Positions 8,970 through 17,400 of a DNA stretch of 64,000 bases are shown here, piece by piece. The stretch spans positions 19,675 to 83,674 of the forward strand of contig JAJZVX010000016.1 of the NCBI GenBank assembly GCA_021846985.1. The letters run 5' to 3'. The DNA comes from Acidobacteriota bacterium (lineage in GTDB: Bacteria; Acidobacteriota; Terriglobia; Terriglobales; Acidobacteriaceae). The position numbers were made by a program, and so were the translations under genes. The notes under the pieces are model-generated. The model ran no database searches, was not told the origin of the DNA, and was given only the letters and a program-made list of their open reading frames with translations. Each line of letters opens with the position of its first letter. The first letter of the stretch is position 1.

Positions 8970-9800
8970 TCAGTACCTGGATAGAAAATGCCGGTGCCGC
9001 CGCCGCACCACATAATGCCCCACCAGCCATCCCACCGCGCTTCCCACCAGCACATCCGACGGAAAATGTTCCTGCCCCATCACCCGCGTCAGGCTTACCC
9101 CCGTCGCCGCCGAATACACAAAGATCTGCGTCCACGGCGACCGGTACTCGCCAGCAATCGACGCCGCCGCCGCCCACGCCAGCGTGGCATGCGCTGACGG
9201 AAACGACGAGTCCGCGCCCGCGCTCGACTGAAAGAATCGTCCCCGCGCGCTGTCCGCCGTCGGCCGCTCGCGCCAGAAGGCCAGCTTCATGGCCTCTTCC
9301 ACCACCAGGCCGTCCACCAGCGCCTCGCTGCTCAGGATGCCCGTCTCCCGCGCCTTTTCGTTCTGTTTCAGATGTCCATAGCCGAACAGCGCCACCGGCG
9401 CGGCAACCAACCCGCCAATCAGCGCGTTCGAGGCGTTGATGCTGTCCTGGTTGAAGCTCGCGTTGCTGGAAACCACGTTCCGCATCGCCCGGTGATCGCT
9501 CGCAATCGCCGCGCCCGTGGCCAGCGCCAGCGGCGCCAGCCACAGCGCATCCCGTCCGCGCAGCCGCGCCGGGCTTGTCCAGATGGCGCGCTGATCCTCA
9601 AAAACGTGTCGCGGCGAGTTGCGCGCCGTCACCGCGTCGCGCGCTTGTTGCTGCGGCTGGGGCGCATCCGGCAGCGCCGCTGCTTGCGCGACCGCCGGCC
9701 GGCCCGCGCCCGCCAGCAGCGCGACGCCCAGGATCGCGCCCATCCCGCGCCACAATCCCGGTCTTCTGTCAGAACCTTTTGCTCTTTCTTCCATCGCCAT
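8970..9800 (-). CDS. exported PAP2-family phosphatase
   Basis: This type 2 phosphatidic acid phosphatase-like enzyme probably hydrolyses a lipid phosphate or diphosphate at the membrane's outer face. The three family motifs are visible: KLAFWRERP, SSFPSAHAT (PSAH in place of PSGH) and SLTRVMGQEHFPSD with the catalytic His. The N-terminus has a signal peptide ending near residue 39, followed by LPDAPQPQ, and there are further membrane helices. Length is 276 residues. It lies upstream of nothing obviously related. Confidence 0.88.
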   Translation of the reverse strand: MAMEERAKGSDRRPGLWRGMGAILGVALLAGAGRPAVAQAAALPDAPQPQQQARDAVTARNSPRHVFEDQRAIWTSPARLRGRDALWLAPLALATGAAIASDHRAMRNVVSSNASFNQDSINASNALIGGLVAAPVALFGYGHLKQNEKARETGILSSEALVDGLVVEEAMKLAFWRERPTADSARGRFFQSSAGADSSFPSAHATLAWAAAASIAGEYRSPWTQIFVYSAATGVSLTRVMGQEHFPSDVLVGSAVGWLVGHYVVRRRHRHFLSRY

Positions 9801-9825
9801 CCTGCCGCCGCGGCGCCATGCGCCT

Positions 9826-10347
9826 TCATCCCCGGCCTTGTTCCTTCAGAAAGACCTCCACGTAATCCAGGTAGTTTCTGGCGTATTCCAGAATCAGCTC
9901 CCGGTCCTTTTCGCCCAGTTCACGCCGCATCTTGGCCGGAACCCCCGCCCACAGCGTCCGCGGCGGCACTATCGTCCCTTCCGGCACCACTGCCCCCGCC
10001 GCGATAATGCAGCCCGTGCCAACGCGGGCGCCGTTCAGCACCCTCGCGCCCATCCCGATCACCACCTCGTCTTCCACCACACATCCATGCACCGTGGCGT
10101 TATGCCCGATCGTCACCCAGTCGCCCACCATCACCGGGTACTTGTAGCGCTGCCCGTGCAGCACCGCGCAATCCTGCACATTCGAGTTCGCCCCCACCCG
10201 GATTGCGTTCACGTCCCCGCGCAGCACCGCGTTCATCCATGCCGACGACCGCTCTCCCATCGTCACATCACCGATCAGTTGTGCCGAAACATCGATGTAG
10301 CAACTGGCCGGGGCCTGCGGATACCGCCCCTGGTAACTACGCATCAT
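9826..10347 (-). CDS. gamma-class carbonic anhydrase family protein (hexapeptide repeats)
   Basis: The 173-residue protein is a left-handed beta-helix of the YrdA/PaaY/gamma-carbonic anhydrase type. Hexapeptide turns run from about residue 20 to 135. The metal-binding His residues appear in VLHG, ATVHGC and TIGHNATVHG-like segments. Family members bind zinc and form trimers; carbonic anhydrase activity is known only for some, so the reaction is uncertain. I placed the start at the ATG at 10347, which follows AGGAGG; a longer upstream frame would add a basic non-conserved tail. Confidence 0.88.
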   Translation of the reverse strand: MMRSYQGRYPQAPASCYIDVSAQLIGDVTMGERSSAWMNAVLRGDVNAIRVGANSNVQDCAVLHGQRYKYPVMVGDWVTIGHNATVHGCVVEDEVVIGMGARVLNGARVGTGCIIAAGAVVPEGTIVPPRTLWAGVPAKMRRELGEKDRELILEYARNYLDYVEVFLKEQGRG

Positions 10348-10609
10348 CTGTCGTCTCCTCCTCGCGGGCTGCATCTCTCCCGCCGCCGGCTTCCCCGGCG
10401 TTTTCTCATGAGTCTAGTCCATCCGGCCCGCCGCCCTTTCGCTGCGTCTTGCCTTTTGCCTGCCGGCATGGCCTTTTCTGGCCCCGCCCCCACCCGGCAG
10501 GCCCAATACGGCGCCGCTTCCGCCCGCAATGCCGCCCCGCCATTACCCAATCCCCGGCAATTCCAGTATCATGAAAAGTGCCCGTTGGCAGGTTGGGAGG
10601 TGGGTTCGG

Positions 10610-10807
10610 TTGGCTGAAGTTCGTGTCCAGGAGGGGGAACCCCTCGAAAACGCGTTGCGCCGGTTCAAGCGCAAGGTCCAGCAGGAGGACATCATCAAGG
10701 AAGTCAAGCGTCACTCCTACTACCTGAAGCCCGGCGAAAAAAAACGCGTCAAGGCCGCTCTGGCCCGCAAGCGCAATCGCAAAAAGGCTCGCAAGGAACA
10801 GGAATAA
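10610..10807 (+). CDS. rpsU: 30S ribosomal protein S21
   Basis: The 65-residue product matches bS21: EVRVQEGEPLENALRRFKRK, then DIIKEVKRHSYYLKPGEKKR and a strongly basic C-terminal tail. The best start is TTG at 10610, because GGGAGG lies 9 bases upstream. An ATG at 10571 would add 13 residues without a ribosome site. A terminator follows at 10870. Confidence 0.93.
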   Translation: MAEVRVQEGEPLENALRRFKRKVQQEDIIKEVKRHSYYLKPGEKKRVKAALARKRNRKKARKEQE

Positions 10808-10869
10808 ATCCGTTTTTAGAGCCGTTTTTTTTGACACCCAGGCGCGGCGGAAAGCAACTTCCCCGGGAA

Positions 10870-10893
10870 GAAGCGATCCGCCGCTTCCTTTTT
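10870..10893 (+). terminator. rho-independent terminator downstream of rpsU
   Basis: The hairpin GAAGCG / CGCTTC has a 6-base loop and is followed by C and five T residues. It lies about 60 bases after the rpsU stop and has the right orientation for the plus strand. Confidence 0.7.
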
Positions 10894-11080
10894 GCCTTTT
10901 TTCAGGAGAAAACCTCTCCAGCCCTCCAGCGCTCACGCGCGGAGGAGTCCCGGATTGGCGGTCCGCACGCGGAATCCTGCGAACAATCCGCACGCGCTGC
11001 GCTCTTACCCCGGATGCGCACCGCGCCTGGAGCGATGAATTTCGTTTCTTACGGCTGACGGCAACATCTCTTTCGCTGCG

Positions 11081-12226
11081 TTAGCTCTTTGCCCGCTTGT
11101 AAAACGGAATCGCCGTCTGCCTGGCCCGCACGCGGTTGCCGCGCACCTCCACCAGCACTTCCTCGCCGCTTGCCGCCACGGCCGCCGGCACCAGCGCAAA
11201 GGCGATATTCGACTTGAGGAACGGCGCCGGCGAGCCGGAGGTGATCCGCCCGATGGCTTCCCCCGCAAGCGAAAGCACGGGGTAGCCGTCGCGTCCGATC
11301 CCCCGCTCCACCATCTCCAAACCCACAATCTTTCGCTTTGGCCCGCCGGCCGCCTTCACCCCCAGCAGCGCGTCCCGCCCAATAAACGGGCCCTTCTCCA
11401 GCTTCAGCCAGCGATCCACAGGCGACTCCAGCACATGGATCGACTCGGATATCTCGTGTCCGTAGAGCGGCATCCCCGCCTCGAGCCGAAGCGTGTTGCG
11501 CGCCCCCAGGCCGCACGGCCTGATGCCGAACTCGGCGCCCGCCTCCAGCAGCGCGTTCCACACCTTCACCGCCGTTGCCTCGTCTGGCGGCAGGTACACC
11601 TCGAACCCGTCCTCGCCCGAGTAACCCGTGCGCGCTATCAGAACATCGGGAATTCCGCACACCTCTCCCGAGGTGAACCAATAATTCCGGATGGCGCCCA
11701 AGTCCACCGGGGTGAGCTTTTGCAGCGTGGCAAGCGCCCGCGGTCCCTGCACGGCCAGTTGTGAATAGCGGCTCGACTCGTCGCCGATCTCCACCCCGGG
11801 CCACGCGCCCACCTGCTGGCGGATCCAGGCAATATCCTTGTCCTTGGTCCCCGCGTTTACCACGAGCAGATAGTCGCCCTCGTTCATCCGGTGCACCAGG
11901 ATGTCGTCCACGAAGGTTCCCTCCGGCGTCAGCAGCGCCGAGTAGTGCGCCTGCCCATCCTTGAGCCGGCTCGCGTCATTCATGGCGATCTGCTGCACCG
12001 CTGCCAGCGCTCCTGGGCCGCGGAAGCGAATCTCGCCCATGTGGCTCACGTCAAACAGCCCCACACCGGTGCGCACCGCCATGTGTTCGGCAATCAGCCC
12101 GCCGCCCGGGCCCGGATACTCGACCGGCATCTCCCATCCGCCAAAATCCACCATGCGGGCCTTGAGCGTGCGGTGCGTGGCGTTCAGCGCCGTCTTTTTC
12201 AGCGGTGCTTCGGCAAGCGTCGTCAT
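11081..12226 (-). CDS. gcvT: aminomethyltransferase (glycine cleavage T protein)
   Basis: The T protein transfers the methylene group from aminomethyl-lipoyl H protein to tetrahydrofolate and releases ammonia. This 381-residue protein has the family features GGWEMPVEYPG, TGVGLFDVSHMGEI, MNEGDYLLVVNAG, RTGYSGEDGFEVY and GLGARNTLRLEAGMPLYGH. The ATG at 12226 follows AAGGA by 7 bases. It is unlinked here to gcvPA and gcvH, which lie 30 kb away. I looked for a glycine riboswitch upstream and saw none. Confidence 0.97.
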   Translation of the reverse strand: MTTLAEAPLKKTALNATHRTLKARMVDFGGWEMPVEYPGPGGGLIAEHMAVRTGVGLFDVSHMGEIRFRGPGALAAVQQIAMNDASRLKDGQAHYSALLTPEGTFVDDILVHRMNEGDYLLVVNAGTKDKDIAWIRQQVGAWPGVEIGDESSRYSQLAVQGPRALATLQKLTPVDLGAIRNYWFTSGEVCGIPDVLIARTGYSGEDGFEVYLPPDEATAVKVWNALLEAGAEFGIRPCGLGARNTLRLEAGMPLYGHEISESIHVLESPVDRWLKLEKGPFIGRDALLGVKAAGGPKRKIVGLEMVERGIGRDGYPVLSLAGEAIGRITSGSPAPFLKSNIAFALVPAAVAASGEEVLVEVRGNRVRARQTAIPFYKRAKS

Positions 12227-12339
12227 TTCTGTTCCTTTCCAACCCCGTTTTAGTACCCTGCATACGATAGGCACAGAGTCGCGGCCGGGTCAATCGCCGC
12301 TCCTGGCTCCGCGCCATTCTCGAAACGCGGAGACTCGCC

Positions 12340-12510
12340 ATGAATCAGGTCCGCGGAATCCTGCTGCTCGCGGCCGGTGTCTTTGCCCTTGTCCGCGGCT
12401 GGCAACTGCACCATGGCTCCATGGCTGTTTGGGCCTGGGTTCTTGGTTTCGTGGCTATCGCCCTCGGCATTTGGCGCATCACGCGCAAGCCGCCGCATCC
12501 GTTGAACTAA
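12340..12510 (+). CDS. small two-helix membrane protein (56 aa)
   Basis: This short gene encodes MNQVRGILLLAAGVFALVRG, a WQLHHGS turn, a second hydrophobic helix (AVWAWVLGFVAIALGIWRI) and a basic tail ending KPPHPLN. GGAGA lies about 8 bases before the ATG, and a strong terminator begins at its stop codon, which makes it a complete transcription unit. Function unknown; the hairpin topology resembles other small membrane proteins without pointing to a family. Confidence 0.7.
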   Translation: MNQVRGILLLAAGVFALVRGWQLHHGSMAVWAWVLGFVAIALGIWRITRKPPHPLN

Positions 12511-12534
12511 GCCCCCTCCTTCCGGGGGCTTTCT
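12510..12534 (+). terminator. rho-independent terminator after the 56-aa membrane protein
   Basis: The stem AGCCCCC / GGGGGCT (12510-12516 with 12524-12530) has a 7-base loop and is followed by TTCT. The stem begins in the stop codon of the small gene. The T-tract is short, but the stem is very GC-rich. Confidence 0.7.
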
Positions 12535-12756
12535 GGCCCTGCCCTTTGCCTCATCGGTTCGCTGCCGGGTTTGTCTTGCCGGCGCCGATTTCGCTCTTGC
12601 CTTGCCACTACGATCTGCGGTACAACGCACTCGACTGCGCTGCCTCGTCCGGCCGGCTTTTCCCGCAAAGGAATCCTCCGGGGGGGCAGGCTGGGTTACC
12701 GGCGCCGCCCTTGCCGGCCAGACTGACCCGGGCAGCGCCAGAGTGAGGAGGATCGT

Positions 12757-12963
12757 ATGTTTATCGCGGATCCAATCGCCCTGCTGCCGGCAGCCTTTTC
12801 CTCAACATGGCTCTTCCTGGCCTCGCTGTCCGCCTCCACCCTTGTCTGGGGCATGCTGGCCATCGTCTCCGCCGGTGCGCTCCTCTGGTCTTTGGTCTGG
12901 AGCCGTCACGTACAGCCGCCCCAACCGCACAAAAGACCACGCCTTCCCAGACTTCACCCGTGA
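12757..12963 (+). CDS. small membrane protein (68 aa)
   Basis: The 68-residue product has two hydrophobic stretches (residues ~7-26 and 30-48) and a basic, proline-rich tail. The ATG is preceded by GAGGAGGAT, one of the best ribosome sites in the window, which is the main support. I recognise no family. It might act with the 56-residue membrane protein upstream, but nothing in the sequence shows this. Confidence 0.55.
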   Translation: MFIADPIALLPAAFSSTWLFLASLSASTLVWGMLAIVSAGALLWSLVWSRHVQPPQPHKRPRLPRLHP

Positions 12964-13049
12964 GCCGCCAAAGGCCTTCGCTTCCTCCCGGTGAAGCGCG
13001 AAGAACGAACGGTGACCTGCCGCCCGGAAAGAAAGCGAGAGATGGTTCC

Positions 13050-13463
13050 TCACTTCTTTCGCGCCCGCCAGAAGGAGGTTACGCCCAGGTAGAGAAACAC
13101 CACGACCACCCCCAGCGTGAGCAGAAACATCCGATGTTCCGGTCCGTGCTCCCAACTGGCCCGCATGCGCCACAGGTTGGGCGCAAACACAATCACCGGC
13201 AGCAGGAAGAAAACGCCGGTAACCTCAAGCCACACAATGCTTCCCACGCGCCGGAAGGGTTTCAGAAATCCACCAACCCCCCGGGCCACATTCTTGCTCG
13301 TGAGCCCAGCGGCTTGTCCGGCCGCGCGGCTCTGCGCGGTGGTGGGCATGGCCACGCGTGGCAGGCTGGCCGCCGCATGCGATCCCGCCAGCCGCCGACC
13401 GGCTACCCGGCCTGCAACCCGCAGCCCGATGCCCATCACCCGCCCTATGACGTAGGGTTTCAT
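13050..13463 (-). CDS. hypothetical membrane protein
   Basis: The 137-residue product starts MKPYVIGRVMGIGLRVAGRV, has a low-complexity Ala/Arg region, and then two membrane helices (~83-103 and ~117-132), ending in WRARKK. No family recognised. I chose the ATG at 13463 because upstream extension in frame lacks hydrophobic or conserved-looking content. It is divergent from the next gene. Confidence 0.6.
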   Translation of the reverse strand: MKPYVIGRVMGIGLRVAGRVAGRRLAGSHAAASLPRVAMPTTAQSRAAGQAAGLTSKNVARGVGGFLKPFRRVGSIVWLEVTGVFFLLPVIVFAPNLWRMRASWEHGPEHRMFLLTLGVVVVFLYLGVTSFWRARKK

Positions 13464-13625
13464 CTCGCTTATGATGGTAGCAGCGACGTTGCGAAAACGG
13501 CTGCAATCACGCCATTTTGGCTGATGGTTCGTTGCCCCGTTCCGCCGCCGGAAGTAACGTAGATCAATCGAAAGCCGCTTCCCGCGCATATTCCAGGCGC
13601 TGGCCGCCGCTCCCGGAGGTTTTCT

Positions 13626-13979
13626 ATGACATCGCGCCTGCGTGAGTTGATTCAGCAACTGGGAGAGGCCATCCACGAGTCAGTGGTCGAAAGCGAGCAG
13701 ATCGCCGGCGTGGTCCAGAACATCCGTCAATACGGCTTCGATGTTCTCCTCATGCTCGAAGCCACCATCGGCCTCAACGAAGTCTCCTCAAAAGACACCC
13801 CCCATGATGCCGACGAAGAGCCCTCTCAGGAGCCCGCCCAGGACTCGCCCTTTACCCAGAACGATCTCCACTTCCTCCGCTCCCTGCGCATCTCGGTGCA
13901 AGGCGAGGGAGAAGAAGGCAGACACAACATCTCCGGCGAAGGCGATCACCAAGACCGCGGCGGCTCGGAAGCCTCCTGA
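13626..13979 (+). CDS. hypothetical acidic protein (117 aa)
   Basis: The protein begins with a regular amphipathic helix region (SRLRELIQQLGEAIHESVVE) up to about residue 50. It then becomes strongly acidic and low in complexity, ending near EGDHQDRGGSEAS. GGAGG lies 8 bases before the ATG, supporting translation. The first half resembles small conserved acidobacterial proteins of unknown role; nothing suggests an enzyme. A weak hairpin (AGAGCC/GGCTCT at 14013-14031) may end transcription from both sides. Confidence 0.6.
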   Translation: MTSRLRELIQQLGEAIHESVVESEQIAGVVQNIRQYGFDVLLMLEATIGLNEVSSKDTPHDADEEPSQEPAQDSPFTQNDLHFLRSLRISVQGEGEEGRHNISGEGDHQDRGGSEAS

Positions 13980-14063
13980 TTCGCCCGCCTCTTGCGCGGC
14001 GACACCGGCGGAAGAGCCCGTTTATGGCTCTCCGCGCCTCCCTTTGGCCTTCATGCCAAATTG

Positions 14064-15848
14064 CTACCGGGGCATCACCGGCAGCACCAGCGCGCTGGGA
14101 TGCGTGTGATCGTGGACGATGATGTTGGCGGCCTGGACGAAGGCGGAGCTGGTGGCGCCGTCCTTGCCGGTATTCAGGTTGCGGTCGAAGCGGGGGAAGT
14201 TGCTGCTGGATACCTCCAGCCGGATGCGGTGGCCTTTGAGGAAGACGTTGCCGGTGGACCACATATCAATGGTGAAGTGATAGACGGCGCCGGGCTTGAG
14301 CAGCCTGGGCTCGCGGGTGGATTCCCGATAGCGGGCGCGGACGATGCCCTCGGTAAGGTTGCGGGCAAAGCCGTCCGGAGACACGTCAACCAGCTTGGCG
14401 GTGAAATCGGTATCGACGGCGGAGGATTTGGCCCACAGGTCGAGACTGACCGGGCCGATGACCTCAAGGCTCTCCTCCAGAGGGGGCGTGGAGTAGACAA
14501 GCACGTCGCGGCGGGTTTCCACCTCGGCCTGGTTGCGGGGGCCGGGCTCAAGGTGAAGCGTGTCGCAGCAGAGCGGGCCACCCACGGTGGGCACGGGATG
14601 GGCAGGATCGTAGACGAATGAATCGTCCGGCTCGGAATAGGCGCTCACGCGCGAAAGCCAGCCGTCGCCCTTGGCGGTGTTGGCGCGGCCGGCGGAGTGG
14701 AGATAGAAACGGGTGGGCTGGGCGCGCTCCACCGGCCAGGAGTCCTCGTCGCGCCACGCGTTGACGCCCATAACGAAGAGGCGGACAGGCTTGGGGCCCG
14801 CGAAGCGGTTCTGCTTGCCCTTGAAGAGGTAGTCGTACCAGTCAAGGGTGATGGCGTTCTCGTCGTACTCCGCGGCGGCCGGGCCGAAATCGACATCGCC
14901 GATCTTGCGGCCTGTGCCGGCATGGCCGCCAATCGTAATGAGTAAACGCTGGCCCTGGCGGGCTTCTTCGGTGCCGGCGTGGGCCTTCATGCCCACGTAG
15001 TTGCGCAGCGAGCCGCCCTGGAAGATGTCGTACCAGGCGGCAACCGTAAGGGCGGGAACGCGGATCTGGCTGTACTGCTCCTCAATCGACCACTGCCGCC
15101 AGTAGTCGTCATAAGAGGGATGGGCAAGCCAGTCGAGAAAGTAGGGCGCAAGCTTGCGGGTGAGGTTCGAGGAGCCGGGAGCAACTTCAAGGTTGAAGAG
15201 CGGAAAGTCGCGGAGGGGCAGAACCTGGCTGCCGGTCAGGGCGTTGGTGGCCTGGCGCACGGCGCGATTGAAAGTGTCCTGCGCCAGACCGGCGGTCCAG
15301 GACTCGTCGAACCACTGCTCGAAGGCGCCGCCCTGGTAGGTCCAGTTTTCGTGGTAGTTGCTGGCAGTGACGACGGGACAGATGCCGGCCAGATGGGGCG
15401 GATGGCCAATGGCGGCAAGCATCTGGGTGGCGCCGACGTAGGAACCACCGAACATGCCTACGCGGCCGTCGGCGTGGGGAAGCGAGGCCGCCCACTCCAC
15501 GGTGTCGTAGCCGTCCTGGGTTTCGTACTTGAACGGATACCACTCGCCGCCGGAGGTGTAGCGGCCGCGCACATCCTGCACCACGACCAGATAGCCGCGA
15601 GCGGCGGCCTGCCGGGCAAACTCCGCGGTGTTGTCCTTGTTATAGGGCGTGCGCTGGAGCAGGACAGGGAACGTGCCTTCGCCGGCAGGTCGATAGATGT
15701 CGGCGCGAAGCGTGACGCCGTCGCGGGTCTGCATGGCCACGCCGTGCTCAATGACGATGTGGGTGGTGTCCTGCACCTGGGCAAGCGTGAGGCCGCCGGG
15801 CAGCAGCAGGGTGGCAAGAGCGATCAGGCAAAGCGATGATTTGTGCAT
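14064..15848 (-). CDS. exported CocE/NonD-family serine hydrolase
   Basis: The family includes cocaine esterase, Xaa-Pro dipeptidyl-peptidases and acylases; the substrate here cannot be told. The 594-residue protein has a signal peptide (residues 1-23), an alpha/beta-hydrolase domain with nucleophile motif GGSYVG, a candidate Asp in AAWYDIFQGG and a candidate His in ITIGGHAGTG. A C-terminal jelly-roll domain (~360-594) contains TDFTAKLVDVSPDGFARNL, diagnostic of the family. The ATG at 15848 follows GGAGGAG. Confidence 0.92.
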   Translation of the reverse strand: MHKSSLCLIALATLLLPGGLTLAQVQDTTHIVIEHGVAMQTRDGVTLRADIYRPAGEGTFPVLLQRTPYNKDNTAEFARQAAARGYLVVVQDVRGRYTSGGEWYPFKYETQDGYDTVEWAASLPHADGRVGMFGGSYVGATQMLAAIGHPPHLAGICPVVTASNYHENWTYQGGAFEQWFDESWTAGLAQDTFNRAVRQATNALTGSQVLPLRDFPLFNLEVAPGSSNLTRKLAPYFLDWLAHPSYDDYWRQWSIEEQYSQIRVPALTVAAWYDIFQGGSLRNYVGMKAHAGTEEARQGQRLLITIGGHAGTGRKIGDVDFGPAAAEYDENAITLDWYDYLFKGKQNRFAGPKPVRLFVMGVNAWRDEDSWPVERAQPTRFYLHSAGRANTAKGDGWLSRVSAYSEPDDSFVYDPAHPVPTVGGPLCCDTLHLEPGPRNQAEVETRRDVLVYSTPPLEESLEVIGPVSLDLWAKSSAVDTDFTAKLVDVSPDGFARNLTEGIVRARYRESTREPRLLKPGAVYHFTIDMWSTGNVFLKGHRIRLEVSSSNFPRFDRNLNTGKDGATSSAFVQAANIIVHDHTHPSALVLPVMPR

Positions 15849-15939
15849 GGCGGCGCGGTCTCCTCCGGCGGCAATCCCCGGACTCATTGTAACGAGGGCG
15901 CGCCGGGGCCCGCGCAGAGCAGGCTTGGCGCGGGATCGC

Positions 15940-17145
15940 TTACATGCCGCCGGCGCCGAGCAGGATGCCAATACCGTAGGTGACGGCGCCCTCGAGAGCG
16001 CCGACGATGGTCATTTCAAGGCCGGAGGACCACCAGGAGCGGACGGTAATGAGGCTTTTGGCGGCGCCAACAGCAAAGTGGGCAGCCAGCGAGACGATAG
16101 CCGCGGCAACAACCGCGGCAACGCCGTGCAGAAAGAAAAACGGGATGACGGGAATGATGGCGCCGACGGCGGTGGAGAGAGCCCCGGAGCTGGCCGAGGT
16201 GATGGGGTTCGAGAGCGCCTCCTCGGTGGCGCCCAGCCGCTCGTTGGCCAACACGCGCAACATCTGCTCCGGGTCGTTGGCGATGTGGTTGACCATGCGG
16301 TCGGCGTCGGCCTCGGGCAGGCCTTTGACCTGGTAGTAGAGCGAGAGCAGCTCGCGGGCCTCGGGGCCGTTCATGCGAATGGCTTCGCGTTCGCGAGCCA
16401 GTTCGGCGTCGTAGATTTCGCGCTGGCTTTTGGCGGCCAGGTAGGCGCCGGAACCCATCGAGAGGGCGGAGGCGATCATGCCGGAGATACCGGCGAGCAG
16501 AACGTACTTGGGGTTGCCGGCGGTGGCGCCGGCGACGCCGGAAACGATGCCGAAGATGGCGCCCAGGCCGTCGTTGACGCCGTAGATGGCATCGCCAATC
16601 CAGGCGCCGGGCTGCTTGCGGCCGTTGTTGCGCTTGGCCAGCAGTTCGTCGAGCACCGCCTGGGGGTCGATTTTGGGGATGCCGGCAGGGGCCTGATAGT
16701 GGCCGCGCAAAAGCGATCCCAGCTCGCGATAGTGGTCCTTCTCGTCCTCGATGACGTGATCGAGGATGGCGATGGAGCCCGCGTCGCCCAGCTCTTTCAA
16801 TTGGGAACCATAGCTGGCGATGTGGCGGCTTTCCTCGATTTCCAGGCGGCGCAGAGCCATGCGAACGCCGCCGGCGCGGTTCGCCAGAGAGTTGGCTTCG
16901 CCGCCGGGGTTGCCGTGATAGACGGGCTCCGGTCCGCCCAACTCCTGGATGCGGCCGGCCCAGAGGGCGGCGTGCTCCAGCTCGGCCTGAGCCAAATGAC
17001 GGAGCACCTGGGCGCGAACGGGATCGCTGTCGCGGTCGGCCAGGGTCTGGTAGGTGTGGTAACCCTCCATCTCCGCTTGCCAGTTGCCGTCCAGAGCTGC
17101 AAGAACCTTCTTTAATTTGGCGCCGCTTAACGTCGCTGTGGACAT
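15940..17145 (-). CDS. mbfA: MbfA-type ferritin-like/VIT1 iron transporter fusion
   Basis: The N-terminal ~165 residues form a ferritin-like/rubrerythrin domain with the iron-binding carboxylates and His residues visible (E25, ELEH, IEESRH, EDEKDH). The C-terminal ~200 residues form a VIT1/CCC1 membrane domain with about five helices, including DGLGAIFGIVSGVAGA and SMGSGAYLAAKSQ. MbfA-type proteins export iron and protect against iron and peroxide stress. Length is 401 residues. The ATG at 17145 has AGAGG upstream; the open frame continues far upstream only as antisense of the next gene. Confidence 0.9.
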   Translation of the reverse strand: MSTATLSGAKLKKVLAALDGNWQAEMEGYHTYQTLADRDSDPVRAQVLRHLAQAELEHAALWAGRIQELGGPEPVYHGNPGGEANSLANRAGGVRMALRRLEIEESRHIASYGSQLKELGDAGSIAILDHVIEDEKDHYRELGSLLRGHYQAPAGIPKIDPQAVLDELLAKRNNGRKQPGAWIGDAIYGVNDGLGAIFGIVSGVAGATAGNPKYVLLAGISGMIASALSMGSGAYLAAKSQREIYDAELAREREAIRMNGPEARELLSLYYQVKGLPEADADRMVNHIANDPEQMLRVLANERLGATEEALSNPITSASSGALSTAVGAIIPVIPFFFLHGVAAVVAAAIVSLAAHFAVGAAKSLITVRSWWSSGLEMTIVGALEGAVTYGIGILLGAGGM

Positions 17146-17400
17146 GCCCTTACCTCTCTTCCAGTTGAGGATAGCCGAATCGGGGGTCAGGGCCAAAGTG
17201 AACCGCGGCCCGCCTCTTCCCAGCGTGGTGGCTGGCCGTATAGTGTTGTTGGCAGTAATCCTCTGATTCATCGTAGGCACCGGCGATGAATGGCGGGAAG
17301 CAACCGGCCGCCGCAAGAGGGGAAACTGCATGACCCGAGCGGCTGAGACAGCCCCGGCCAGGCTCAACACCTTCAGTGAGGAAGCGGAGAACAATCTCTT

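Noticed and set aside
12227..12339. A possible glycine riboswitch before gcvT
   Set aside because: I see none of the conserved glycine-aptamer cores in the 110-bp leader.
17250..17400. A structured-looking leader before the sugar permease with fragments recalling SAH or TPP riboswitches (CCAGGCTC, CTGAGA)
   Set aside because: The required paired elements and the rest of either consensus are missing, and a sugar permease is not an expected target.
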